A stretch of 53,841 bases of DNA from an uncultured Clostridia bacterium (GCA_944383465.1 CALWPQ010000027.1:1-53841), one strand, 5' to 3'. Counted from the stretch's first letter, positions 34,049 through 42,652 are shown. The notes: generated from the letters alone by a model not told the origin. Program-made: numbers and translations.

Positions 34049-35338
34049 ATGTTTGTAGACAGAGCAAAAATATATATAAAGAGCGGCAAAGGTGGCAATG
34101 GCTGTGTTTCTTTTAGGAGAGAGCCATTTGTACCAGAAGGCGGCCCTGACGGCGGCGACGGCGGTAAAGGCGGCGATATTATATTTGTAGCTGACGAGGG
34201 TATGCGTACGCTTATGGACTTTCGTTACAAAAAAAAATATGAAGCTGAAAACGGTCAGGACGGAATGAAAAAGAAGAAATTCGGTAAAAACGGCAGTGAC
34301 CTCATAATAAAAGTGCCCGCAGGCACGATGATCATAGATGAGGAAACAGGGCTGCTTATGAAGGACCTTGTAAAGCATGGAGAGCGTTTTGTAGCAGCCA
34401 AGGGCGGCAAGGGCGGCAAGGGTAATGTAAATTTCAAAAATTCCGTAAGACAGGCACCTAATTTTGCGGAGGCAGGCGGCTTTGCCAAAGAAAGGAATGT
34501 CATCCTTGAAATGAAGCTTATCGCGGATGTGGGTCTTGTAGGATTTCCTAATGTAGGAAAATCTACGCTTCTTTCCGTATCCACCAAAGCAAACCCTAAA
34601 ATAGCGAACTATCATTTCACAACTATTACACCTAACCTCGGCGTCGTAGATATATTTGACAACGGTTTTGTGATGGCGGATATAGCAGGCATCATAGAAG
34701 GCGCGCACGAAGGTGCAGGTCTCGGACATTTTTTCCTCAAGCATATAGAACGCACGAAATTGCTGATACATGTAATAGATGTATCGGGAAGCGAGGGCAG
34801 AAATCCTATCGAGGATTTTGAAAAGATAAACAGCGAGCTTGCTCTTTACAATCCGAGACTGGCGAAAAAACCGCAGATAGTAGCGGCAAATAAAATAGAT
34901 ATGATCGATATGAATGATCCATCATATATTGAATTTAAAGAATATATCGAAGCTAAAGGCATCAAGGTTTTCCCAATATCCGCTCCTATAAACGAAGGTG
35001 TACGTGAACTTCTCGGTGAAGCTGCCGCGATGCTCGATCAAATAGCACGCGAGCCGCAGGAAGATGGAGCATATGAGCTCTTTGACTTTGAAAGAGATGA
35101 TAATGATCCTGATTACAGAACGGTATACGCGGATATGGACGGCGACGTATATGTTTTGTCGGGAAAACAGCTCATTAAAATCTTCAATTCAACCAATTTC
35201 AACGATATGGGCTCTCTTAGATACCTTTATAAATATATAGAAAAGAGCGGTGCCATAGATAAACTCATCGAAATGGGACTCGACGAGGGTGATATCATAC
35301 GAATTGCAGATTACGAGTTTGAATATTATCCTGAATAG
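34049..35338 (+). CDS. obgE: GTPase Obg/CgtA
   Basis: 429 residues from ATG 34049 behind AAAAGGAGG (34034-34042). It is an essential GTPase of 50S assembly and stress control. The Gly-rich Obg fold (about 1-158) has IYIKSGKGGNGCVSFRRE. The G domain starts near residue 165 with GFPNVGKSTLL, then TTITPNLGVV, DIAGIIEGAHEG and NKIDM. A C-terminal OCT domain (about 355-429) is present. In Bacillus obg is linked to sporulation initiation, as Spo0A is here at 44.4 kb. Confidence 0.97.
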   Translation: MFVDRAKIYIKSGKGGNGCVSFRREPFVPEGGPDGGDGGKGGDIIFVADEGMRTLMDFRYKKKYEAENGQDGMKKKKFGKNGSDLIIKVPAGTMIIDEETGLLMKDLVKHGERFVAAKGGKGGKGNVNFKNSVRQAPNFAEAGGFAKERNVILEMKLIADVGLVGFPNVGKSTLLSVSTKANPKIANYHFTTITPNLGVVDIFDNGFVMADIAGIIEGAHEGAGLGHFFLKHIERTKLLIHVIDVSGSEGRNPIEDFEKINSELALYNPRLAKKPQIVAANKIDMIDMNDPSYIEFKEYIEAKGIKVFPISAPINEGVRELLGEAAAMLDQIAREPQEDGAYELFDFERDDNDPDYRTVYADMDGDVYVLSGKQLIKIFNSTNFNDMGSLRYLYKYIEKSGAIDKLIEMGLDEGDIIRIADYEFEYYPE

Positions 35339-35365
35339 TTAATTTTTAGATGTGCATTTGTGGTT

Positions 35366-35407
35366 TTAAACAATTAAAATAATGTATACATTATTTTAAT
35401 TGTTTAA
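35366..35407. repeat. Perfect 42-base AT-rich palindrome
   Basis: The two 21-base arms (35366-35386 and 35387-35407) are exact reverse complements with no loop, centred on TGTATACA. It could be the obgE terminator, an operator just upstream of the next promoter's -35 (35422), or both. Its core GTATACATTAT recurs at 38495-38505, before the XRE regulator gene. Confidence 0.85.
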
Positions 35408-35421
35408 TTTACAAAAAATAC

Positions 35422-35450
35422 TTGTTTTTTTATTCTGAACAATGTATAAT
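35422..35450 (+). promoter_or_regulatory. Promoter for the hydrolase-permease operon
   Basis: -35 TTGTTT (35422-35427), a 17-base spacer and -10 TATAAT (35445-35450). Transcription would start near 35457. Confidence 0.6.
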
Positions 35451-35465
35451 ATTAAAATCTCAAAG

Positions 35466-35496
35466 ATACTTTGGGTTTCCCAAAGTATTTTTATTT
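35466..35496 (+). terminator. Terminator/attenuator directly after the hydrolase promoter
   Basis: ATACTTTGGG (35466-35475) / CCCAAAGTAT (35479-35488), 3-base loop, then TTTTATTT. It begins about 10 bases after the predicted transcription start and 43 bases before the coding sequence, so transcripts from that promoter must read through it. Confidence 0.75.
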
Positions 35497-35538
35497 GAGG
35501 GCAGGGGCAAGAATTTTTTAATCAAAAGGAGGACCAAT

Positions 35539-36240
35539 ATGAAACCTAACCCTAAGTTTTTATCTTTTTATTATGAAACTATGGCAGAGTTTCCAGACAT
35601 CAAACTCGATCCGAAAAAAACAGCTCTGTTAATCGTAGATATGCAGAATGAATTTATCCTGAGAGACTTCGGCGAAGCGCTGCAGTTTAAAGAAGCAGGA
35701 GAGTGGGAAAGATGGATTCCGTTCCACGACAGACTCGATGATATCACTATTCCGGCCTGCAAAAAGCTTCTCGATTACTTCCGCCAAAACGATATGTACG
35801 TAACATTCGGAAGGATTGCATGCCTTCTCGAAAATGGCGAAGACAGGTGTATGGTACAAAAGTCTGAGGGCTGGAATGGCATGCTGCTTCCTGTAAATTC
35901 AAAGAATGCTGCTATGATAGACGAGCTGGCACCGCTTGATAACGAGATAGTTGTCAACAAGACAACGGACAGCGTAGTAACAGGTACAAATTATGTTCGT
36001 CTTATGAAAAATATCGGTATTGAAACAATCGTCGTTTGCGGTATCGTAACGGATCAGTGTGTCGCAAGTACAGTGCGCGATCTTGCCGATAATGATTTTC
36101 AGGTAATCTGTGTGGAGGATGGCTGTGCTGCCCCTGATATGACACTCCACGACACTGAACTCAAGATTATGAATATAATTTACTGCAATGTGCTTTCTTC
36201 CGACGAAACTATCGAAGTTATCGAAAACAACAAGAAATAA
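35539..36240 (+). CDS. Isochorismatase-family cysteine hydrolase
   Basis: 233 residues from ATG 35539 behind AAAAGGAGG (35524-35532); the frame extends further upstream into the leader but lacks homology there. The catalytic triad of the family is visible: Asp in LLIVDMQNEF, Lys in VVNKTTDSVV, and Cys in CGIVTDQCVASTVRDLAD. Members hydrolyse amides such as nicotinamide, N-carbamoylsarcosine or ureidoacrylate; the substrate cannot be told here. The next gene encodes an APC permease, so it probably acts on an imported amide or amino acid-like compound. Confidence 0.88.
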   Translation: MKPNPKFLSFYYETMAEFPDIKLDPKKTALLIVDMQNEFILRDFGEALQFKEAGEWERWIPFHDRLDDITIPACKKLLDYFRQNDMYVTFGRIACLLENGEDRCMVQKSEGWNGMLLPVNSKNAAMIDELAPLDNEIVVNKTTDSVVTGTNYVRLMKNIGIETIVVCGIVTDQCVASTVRDLADNDFQVICVEDGCAAPDMTLHDTELKIMNIIYCNVLSSDETIEVIENNKK

Positions 36241-36291
36241 TGAAATTTGACAAAGAAGATTTATAAATACCGGAAAGGAAGACTACATATA

Positions 36292-37653
36292 ATGGAACAA
36301 CAACAGTTAAAGAAGAGTTTAAATTTGCCGCAGGTAATAACGCTTGCCGCAGGCGGTATGATTGCAGCTTGGATGGTGGAAATTAAGTACTGGTTTGAAC
36401 TCACCGGGACAGGCTCGTTTTTAGCGCTTATAGTCTGCGCAATTTTTGTTTTGCCTCTCTGCTTCATATATGCAGAAATGACAACCACAATGCCGTATGC
36501 AGGCGGTGAAAATATTTGGATTACAAATGCATTTGGCTGGAATGCAGGCTGGCTTTGCGTCTGGTTTGTGCTTCTTCTCTATGTTATGGCAATGCCTACG
36601 GTTTCGTTTGGTATTGCAGGTATGGTAAGTTATCTCTATCCTGTAACGGATGTACAGGTAAAAATTATTGCCGCGGCAATACTTGTAGTTTGGTTTTTTC
36701 TTACTAACTACGAACTCAAATTCATTGCTAAGCTCCAGAGTATACTTTTCTGGACAACGCTTGCTGTATCACTTGCAGCATCACTGATTTTTATTTTCAG
36801 CGGAGCGTGGAGCTTTGAAAACTTTAAGAGCAACCTGATGCCAAACGGTTTTTCAGGATTTTCCGCAGCTATAGCGCTTCTCATAATGAAGTTCATCGGC
36901 TTTGATATGATACCGCAGCTTTCCGAAGAAACTACATTCCCGAAAAAAGATATGTGGAAGGCGTTTGTCGGTTCGCTTGGATTTACTGTAATCATCTACG
37001 CTATGGCCGTTATTGGCGTCGGCGGTATCGTTTCGCAGGAATGGGTACTTCAGACTGATATTGTAGACCCGCGCGTTGCAGATATAATAGATATGCACTG
37101 GCTTGGTGTGGCAATTGTTATAATGGGTACCGGTACTTGCCTGACGACGCTTTCAGGCTTTTGGATTTCGGCTTCACGTACATTCTTCGGTGCGGCTAAG
37201 CAGGGACAGTTTACCAAGAAGCTGACTAAGCTCAATAAGCACGGACAGCCGGTGCTCGCAAATTTCATCGTTGGTATTCTCTCGATTTACTTCACGGTGT
37301 TTGCACCGAGCGCTTGGGTTGATTACATATATACGATTTACAGCGTAAATGCCGGCGTCGTATATCTCATGGTATCGCTCGCGTTCCTGCGCCTGCGGCA
37401 GAAGCACCCTGAATGGGAACGTCCATACAAGCTCAAGGCTCCGTGGTTCTTTGGTACAGTTGGCGTCGTATTCTGCATTTATGTAATCTACGTAGCTCTT
37501 TCAGCTATGAATATGAACGCTTGGATTGTACTTCTCATATATCTCGCTTTAGGCGTAATGTTTTGGGCTTATGCAAAGATAATGCAGAAGAAAAATCCGG
37601 AAGAATGGAAGGTGATAATCACATCGCCAGATACGGAAATGCAGGCTAAATAA
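36292..37653 (+). CDS. APC-superfamily amino acid permease
   Basis: 453 residues from ATG 36292, behind GGAAAGGAAG (36272-36281). About 12 membrane helices. The first helix holds the unwound Gly segment AAGGMIAAWMVEIKYWF (APC transporters usually have GxG here), and YAEMTTTMPYAGGENIW is the conserved loop after helix 2. EWERPYKLKAP near the C-terminus is typical. Probably a proton-coupled importer or an exchanger of amino acids or polyamines. It lies 51 bases after the cysteine hydrolase gene and is likely cotranscribed with it. Confidence 0.9.
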   Translation: MEQQQLKKSLNLPQVITLAAGGMIAAWMVEIKYWFELTGTGSFLALIVCAIFVLPLCFIYAEMTTTMPYAGGENIWITNAFGWNAGWLCVWFVLLLYVMAMPTVSFGIAGMVSYLYPVTDVQVKIIAAAILVVWFFLTNYELKFIAKLQSILFWTTLAVSLAASLIFIFSGAWSFENFKSNLMPNGFSGFSAAIALLIMKFIGFDMIPQLSEETTFPKKDMWKAFVGSLGFTVIIYAMAVIGVGGIVSQEWVLQTDIVDPRVADIIDMHWLGVAIVIMGTGTCLTTLSGFWISASRTFFGAAKQGQFTKKLTKLNKHGQPVLANFIVGILSIYFTVFAPSAWVDYIYTIYSVNAGVVYLMVSLAFLRLRQKHPEWERPYKLKAPWFFGTVGVVFCIYVIYVALSAMNMNAWIVLLIYLALGVMFWAYAKIMQKKNPEEWKVIITSPDTEMQAK

Positions 37654-37666
37654 ACAACAAAGAACT

Positions 37667-37700
37667 AATCCGGCGCAAAACGCGCCGGATTTTTTAATTT
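37667..37700. terminator. Terminator between permease and convergent regulator
   Basis: AATCCGGCGC (37667-37676) / GCGCCGGATT (37682-37691), 5-base loop, then TTTTAATTTTT. Confidence 0.92.
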
Positions 37701-37711
37701 TTGCTAATTTT

Positions 37712-38467
37712 CTATAAGTCAATTCTGTACGATGAAACTTTTCCGATATAGTTTATTTCGTCGAAGCTTTCGATTATAAAAATCTCACTCATTCTGTCAT
37801 CGGGAATGAGAATAATTTTGCCTTTTTCAAAATATACCCGCCTCAGCACTGCCTGCTTTTTTCCAAACGGGTAAAATGCTATGATATCCCGCGGCTTTAA
37901 AAGCTCCGTGCGGGTAGGTGTTATCTGTATAAAAGAGTGAATTGGTATAGTCGGTGACATAGCCGGATCTCCGAGGAAGAGAGTCGTCATATTCTTGTCC
38001 TCGACAGCACCTCCTGATTCGAGCGTAAGCTGCTTTACGAATTCCGCAGATATGTCAATTTTACCGTCTTTCATATATTTTGATGACATTTCTATCGTCG
38101 AGAGTATATCGAGTTGTTTGAGATATGCTTTTGCTTCATCTGCCATTCTGCCGTCATTAGAAAGCTTGTAAAGTGACTCGAGCATCGCCTTATTGAGCTC
38201 GGATGAGGCAAGCATATACTGCTTTATCACCTCAGGTGCTTTTTCTATATAACCCTGAAAAATGAGCTTGGCCTCATCGTGAGAATTGCACACTTTCGCA
38301 AGTATCATCGAAACCTCAGGAGTTGGAGGCGGAAGCTTTCCATTCTTTAATTGTGATATGTATGACGGCGTAATACTGAGATCGAGATCTGCACATCGTT
38401 TCGAGATCTGCCGCAATGATAAATTGCTTTCCGCAATAATTGCATCGAGCATTTCTGCATAATTCAA
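37712..38467 (-). CDS. XRE-family regulator with an S24/LexA-like C-terminal domain lacking catalytic residues
   Basis: 251 residues. Start TTG (complement of 38465-38467) is chosen because GGAGGTG lies about 8 bases upstream; an in-frame GTG at 38494 precedes that site. The HTH is at the N-terminus: LSLRQISKRCADLDLSITPSYISQLKNG. Helices follow, then an S24-like beta domain of about 90 residues: LFLGDPAMSPTIPIHSFIQI for the usual GDSMxPTI, and VLRRVYFEKGKIILIPDD. The catalytic Ser is replaced (PA in its place) and the Lys appears to be Arg, so self-cleavage is unlikely. It probably regulates itself and the neighbouring permease operon. Confidence 0.8.
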   Translation of the reverse strand: MNYAEMLDAIIAESNLSLRQISKRCADLDLSITPSYISQLKNGKLPPPTPEVSMILAKVCNSHDEAKLIFQGYIEKAPEVIKQYMLASSELNKAMLESLYKLSNDGRMADEAKAYLKQLDILSTIEMSSKYMKDGKIDISAEFVKQLTLESGGAVEDKNMTTLFLGDPAMSPTIPIHSFIQITPTRTELLKPRDIIAFYPFGKKQAVLRRVYFEKGKIILIPDDRMSEIFIIESFDEINYIGKVSSYRIDL

Positions 38468-38494
38468 GTCTTTCACCTCCGCTTGTTCGTACAC

Positions 38495-38505
38495 GTATAC
38501 ATTAT
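38495..38505. promoter_or_regulatory. Candidate operator upstream of the XRE regulator gene
   Basis: GTATACATTAT here equals the half-site in the 42-base palindrome at 35366-35407. It lies about 28 bases upstream of the regulator's start. AAGTATATACTT, a 12-base palindrome, lies slightly further up (38524-38535). Confidence 0.4.
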
Positions 38506-38645
38506 GTAGTATTTTTAGTGTTAAGTATATACTTTACTATACCATTGATTGTTTTTGCCGTCAATTACTATAAAAGAAAAAGCATAATATATTTTCACAG
38601 TAATAAAATTATATATCAGCTATGTACAAATGAAAGGAGCGCTAT

Positions 38646-39155
38646 ATGAAAAATAGAAATATAATGTATCAGAGTATCATATGCTTATGTTTTGCCTGTG
38701 GGTTTATGCTTTTATCATCGAGTGAACGGCCTGCGGCTGTTTCGGCTGCTGCTTTTATAAGCAAACATCTCGAACGCGAGTACAGCATAAGCGAGATTAA
38801 GGAATTTAACGAAAATGTGAAAGAAACTGTAAAAAGCATTCCGTCTTCAATGGCGAAGGCAGCTGAAACTCTTGGGCCGAACGTTCGTTACGGTGAACCT
38901 ATAGATGAAGAGCCCTCTTCCGCAACAGCAATGGTATACGCTGTTGCCGGCGGAACGGTGCGCGAGGTAGGAACAAACGAGGATATTGGAAATTACATAA
39001 TTATAAGCCACGGCAGCAGCGCCGAAAGCATATACGGCAACCTTGCGAATATCAGAGTATCGGCAAACGAGCGTGTGAAGAAAGGTGAGATAATCGGCGG
39101 CTACAGCACTGATTCAAAAAAGGATTTTTATTATACTCTTAATTCTTTTGATTAG
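38646..39155 (+). CDS. Degenerate LytM/M23-domain protein, SpoIVFA-like
   Basis: 169 residues behind AAAGGAG (38632-38638). A basic start and one membrane segment (about 8-25) are followed by about 60 polar residues and a C-terminal M23-type beta domain: VYAVAGGTVREVG, GNYIIISHG, IYGNLANIRV and RVKKGEIIGGYS. The zinc ligands of active M23 peptidases are not all present (YGNL for YGHL; no final HxH), so it is probably non-catalytic, as in SpoIVFA or SpoIIQ. Neighbours TIGR03960/TIGR03936 often accompany spoIVFA/FB in Clostridia, but no spoIVFB is here. Confidence 0.65.
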   Translation: MKNRNIMYQSIICLCFACGFMLLSSSERPAAVSAAAFISKHLEREYSISEIKEFNENVKETVKSIPSSMAKAAETLGPNVRYGEPIDEEPSSATAMVYAVAGGTVREVGTNEDIGNYIIISHGSSAESIYGNLANIRVSANERVKKGEIIGGYSTDSKKDFYYTLNSFD

Positions 39156-39176
39156 TGTACTCATTTGTGATAAAAT
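39148..39176 (+). promoter_or_regulatory. Extended -10 promoter directly before the TIGR03960 gene
   Basis: -35 TTGATT (39148-39153), a 17-base spacer, and TGA-TAAAAT (39168-39176). The predicted start of transcription, about 7 bases after the -10, coincides with the start codon at 39183. Confidence 0.6.
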
Positions 39177-39182
39177 GGCAGT

Positions 39183-41042
39183 ATGGATATTAAATACGAA
39201 TTGGACAAGCTGCTCAAGCTTGTGGAAAAACCGGCCAGATACATAGGCCGCGAAATGGGTGAAATAGTGAAAGATAAAGAAACGGTCGATTGCCGTTTCT
39301 GTTTTGCGTTCCCTGACACATATGAAATAGGAATGTCATATATGGGACTTCAAATTTTGTATTATGTCGTAAACAAGGAGGAAAACTTAAGCTGTGAACG
39401 CATCTTCGCGCCGGGGCTCGATATGGAAGAGCTGATGCGCGCGCGAAATATACCTCTTTTCACACTCGAAACAAAGACGCCTATAGCCGAAATGGATATG
39501 ATAGGTTTTACGCTTCAATACGAGATGTCGTTTACCAACATTTTAAATATGCTCGATCTCGGAGGCATTCCGCTGCTTGCATCGGAGCGCAGCGATGATA
39601 TGCCGCTCATATGTGCTGGCGGACCATGCGCATGTAATCCAGAGCCTCTTGCCGATTTCATTGATTTCTTTATGATAGGAGACGGTGAAGAACTGCTCCC
39701 AGAAATGATAAAACGCTGGGGCGAATTTAAGAAAACGGGTGGGAGCAAGGAAGATTTTCTAAAATCAACATGCGGTATCACGGGTATCTATGTACCGAAA
39801 TTTTACGAACCTGTGTATAATGAGGACGGCACTGTAAAAGAAATAAAAAAACTTTACAGTGACGCACCGGACACTGTAAAAAGATGTATCATCGACGATA
39901 TCGATCATGCATTTTTTCCAAAAGAAATACTCGTACCGCTGATCGAAACCGTACATGACAGAGCAGTTGTCGAAACTATGCGCGGCTGTACCCGCGGATG
40001 CAGATTCTGTCAGGCAGGTATGATATACCGTCCTATACGTGAAAGAAGTGCAGAGACTGCTGAAGATATCGCTCTCAGTCAGCTTGCTTACTCAGGAAAC
40101 GATGAACTTTCACTGCTTTCACTTTCGACGAGCGATTATTCCGAATTCAAACCGCTCATACTGAGACTAATAGATAAATGCAGAGAAGAAAATTTCTCGA
40201 TTTCGCTGCCTTCGCTCAGACTTGATAATTTTTCATTTACTGTGCTTGAAGAGCTGCAGGAAGGTCGTAGATCGGGACTTACATTCGCACCCGAAGCGGG
40301 AACGCAGAGACTGCGTGATGTGATAAACAAAAACATAACGGAAGATGACATCTACGGAGCTGTTAGAAAAGCGCTTGAGCTCGGCTGGAGCAGCGTCAAA
40401 CTCTATTTTATGATGGGACTTCCAACAGAAACATATGAGGATTTGGATGGAATTGCCGAGATCTCAAAAAATATAAGAGAGCTTTTCTTTGAAGTGACAG
40501 GCGGCAAAGGAGCTGGCAGGTTTAAGGTGACAGCGAGTGTAGCAAACTTTGTGCCCAAGCCTCACACACCTTTCCAATGGGAGCCGCAGGACAGTCCGGA
40601 AAGCTTCAATAAAAAACACCTCTATCTGCGTGGCAAGATGAAGATAAAAGGTGTCACATTTAATTACCACGATACTTTGACCTCGAGCTACGAAGCTCTC
40701 TTTGCCCGCGGAGACAGAAAAACAGGGAAGGCACTTTTCGCCGCTTTTAAGCACGGATGTAAGTTTGACGGGTGGACAGAACACTTCGACCCTAAAAAGT
40801 GGCAAGAGGCCTTAAAAGAGGCTGATATCGACATTTCATTTTATACCGAGAGACGCAGATCTGAACTTGAGATCTTCCCTTGGGATGTCATAGATATGGG
40901 TGTAAGCAAGGAGTTCCTTCTGCGCGAAAAGAAACGTGCCGAGCAGGCGCTTACTACGCCTGACTGCCGATATGGATGCGTAGGCTGCGGTATCAGCAAA
41001 CTCACGGACTGCCCGTTTGGAGGTGTGCTTGCAAATGAATAG
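39183..41042 (+). CDS. TIGR03960-family B12-binding/radical SAM protein
   Basis: 619 residues. The N-terminal part (KPARYIGREMGE, FAFPDTYEIGMSYMGLQILY) and the radical SAM cluster RGCTRGCRFCQAGMIYRP (CxxxCxxC) are diagnostic. A late Cys motif, CRYGCVGCGI, lies near the C-terminus. The family is nearly always paired with TIGR03936, as here (8-base overlap), often near rplU and RNase G, which suggests a tRNA or rRNA modification, but the reaction is not established to my knowledge. There is no Shine-Dalgarno sequence and the promoter abuts the start codon. Confidence 0.92.
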   Translation: MDIKYELDKLLKLVEKPARYIGREMGEIVKDKETVDCRFCFAFPDTYEIGMSYMGLQILYYVVNKEENLSCERIFAPGLDMEELMRARNIPLFTLETKTPIAEMDMIGFTLQYEMSFTNILNMLDLGGIPLLASERSDDMPLICAGGPCACNPEPLADFIDFFMIGDGEELLPEMIKRWGEFKKTGGSKEDFLKSTCGITGIYVPKFYEPVYNEDGTVKEIKKLYSDAPDTVKRCIIDDIDHAFFPKEILVPLIETVHDRAVVETMRGCTRGCRFCQAGMIYRPIRERSAETAEDIALSQLAYSGNDELSLLSLSTSDYSEFKPLILRLIDKCREENFSISLPSLRLDNFSFTVLEELQEGRRSGLTFAPEAGTQRLRDVINKNITEDDIYGAVRKALELGWSSVKLYFMMGLPTETYEDLDGIAEISKNIRELFFEVTGGKGAGRFKVTASVANFVPKPHTPFQWEPQDSPESFNKKHLYLRGKMKIKGVTFNYHDTLTSSYEALFARGDRKTGKALFAAFKHGCKFDGWTEHFDPKKWQEALKEADIDISFYTERRRSELEIFPWDVIDMGVSKEFLLREKKRAEQALTTPDCRYGCVGCGISKLTDCPFGGVLANE

Positions 41043-41718
41043 GAAATTTATAATATTTTTTGAAAAGAGCGGCTATATAAAATATATTTCACACCTTGAT
41101 ATGATGAGACTTTTTAATCGCGTTATAAGAAAGTGCAGCATCAAGCTCGCATATTCTCAGGGTTTTAATCCACACCCTAAAATGAGCTTTGCGCTGCCGC
41201 TTGCGCTCGGATATACTGGCAAAAATGAAATTCTCGAAATAGAAACGGCAGAAGATTACAAAACAGCGTTCATCCTTTCCAGCCTGAACAGAGCAATGCC
41301 GGATGGCATAAGCATCAAAGATGTCCAAGAAGATAGAGGCGAACGCGGAAACAAAACTATCGCTTCCGCAGTATATGCAGGTGAATACATTGCGGAAATA
41401 CCGCTTGTCGATGATGCTTCTGCTAAACTCGGCAATATAACTAAAAAGACAGCGGCATTCTTATCTCAGCCTATTATAGTTGCAGAAAAGCTGCAAAGAA
41501 AGACGGGAAAAATATTGGAAATAGATATAAAACCGCTTATAGATACTTTAACTGCCGTTATAATTGACAATAAATTTATTATGACAACTATAGTTGCGCA
41601 GGGAAGTACAGCAACGCTCAGTCCCGAACTCCTGCTGACAGTGTTTTGTAAATTTATAGGCCTTGATTTTGAGAGAAGTGAAGTTGAAATGACTCGCACG
41701 CAGATTTTATATCATTAG
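41035..41718 (+). CDS. TIGR03936-family (DUF2344) protein
   Basis: 227 residues from ATG 41035; GGAGGTG (41019-41025) is embedded in the end of the preceding gene. The conserved start FIIFFEKSGYIKYISHLDMMRLFNRV and SQGFNPHPKMSFALPLALG identify the family. It is the standard partner of the TIGR03960 radical SAM protein and is presumed to work with it. Its exact role is unknown. The 8-base overlap implies translational coupling. Confidence 0.92.
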   Translation: MNRKFIIFFEKSGYIKYISHLDMMRLFNRVIRKCSIKLAYSQGFNPHPKMSFALPLALGYTGKNEILEIETAEDYKTAFILSSLNRAMPDGISIKDVQEDRGERGNKTIASAVYAGEYIAEIPLVDDASAKLGNITKKTAAFLSQPIIVAEKLQRKTGKILEIDIKPLIDTLTAVIIDNKFIMTTIVAQGSTATLSPELLLTVFCKFIGLDFERSEVEMTRTQILYH

Positions 41719-41778
41719 TATCTTTTCTTATGATATGTACTGCATACGAAATTATTACAATTATTTTCCAATTATATA

Positions 41779-41807
41779 TTGACATATTATACCTTTAAAT
41801 GTAAAAT
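41779..41807 (+). promoter_or_regulatory. Sigma-A promoter for comEA
   Basis: -35 TTGACA (41779-41784), a 17-base spacer and -10 TAAAAT (41802-41807). Confidence 0.8.
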
Positions 41808-41841
41808 ATAGTAAAATATTATTTACTAAAGGAGTACAAAT

Positions 41842-42633
41842 ATGTCAGGGATTTTGGGAAAATTAAAAGAAAATTTAGCGTTTACTTGGAAGCATGACAA
41901 GCAGTTTTTCATAAAAACTGCACTGATTGTGCTCGTATTTATTGTAGTTTTCATCTCGTTCATCATAAATCGCTTTGATGTGCAAGAAAAAAACACCGCA
42001 GAAAGTGATGACACTCTATTTCACGATGAAGGCATTCTTATATCAAACGAACCTTTTCATGCGCAGGAAAGCGCCGCAGGTATTTCCGCAGGTGCCGGAC
42101 TTATGAAAAATGAAAATAATGAAGAGATAGCGGACGTGATTATGTACGTAGATGTATCGGGCGCTGTATGCTTGCCGGGAGTATACATGCTTCCAGAAGG
42201 AAGCCGTGTATTTGAAGCTATAGAAAAAGCAGGCGGTCTTGCAAACAATGCTGAAACGGCAAATATAAATCTCGCTTCCAAACTCATAGATGGTGACAAA
42301 CTGTACATACCGACAGAAACTGAAGTAAAAACAGGCGTGCAAAGCGGCGGCATCATAACAGAAAAAATCTCAGCTTCAAACGGCAAAGGCTCGTCCTCTC
42401 AGGGAAAAAATACATCTGCTCAGAATGACTTTTCCGGTAAAGGAATAATAAATATTAACACCGCAGACGCAGATCTTCTCACGGAAATTTCGGGAATAGG
42501 GCCGTCTACAGCACAGAAAATAATAGATTACCGCACAAATCACGGATATTTTAAGTCTGTGAACGAGCTTCTCAACGTTAGCGGTATCGGTGAAAAAACT
42601 CTCGCAAAAATTAAAGACAGATTGTGCGTATAA
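41842..42633 (+). CDS. comEA: ComEA-type DNA-binding protein (SLBB + helix-hairpin-helix)
   Basis: 263 residues behind AAAGGAG (41828-41834). One N-terminal membrane anchor (about 23-45), a polar spacer, then an SLBB domain (YVDVSGAVCLPGVYMLPEGSRVFEAI), a Ser/Gly-rich linker and a C-terminal double helix-hairpin-helix (INTADADLLTEISGIGPSTAQKIIDYR split across about 205-230, then VSGIGEKTLAKIKD). ComEA is the surface double-stranded DNA receptor of natural transformation. No comEC or comEB is next to it, so competence itself is not shown. Confidence 0.93.
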   Translation: MSGILGKLKENLAFTWKHDKQFFIKTALIVLVFIVVFISFIINRFDVQEKNTAESDDTLFHDEGILISNEPFHAQESAAGISAGAGLMKNENNEEIADVIMYVDVSGAVCLPGVYMLPEGSRVFEAIEKAGGLANNAETANINLASKLIDGDKLYIPTETEVKTGVQSGGIITEKISASNGKGSSSQGKNTSAQNDFSGKGIININTADADLLTEISGIGPSTAQKIIDYRTNHGYFKSVNELLNVSGIGEKTLAKIKDRLCV

Positions 42634-42652
42634 GGCGTATAATAATTAAATT

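Noticed and set aside
33977..34771. 264-codon minus-strand frame opposite obgE
   Set aside because: Antisense to a certain gene, Tyr/Phe/Cys-rich, with no recognisable motif or start signal.
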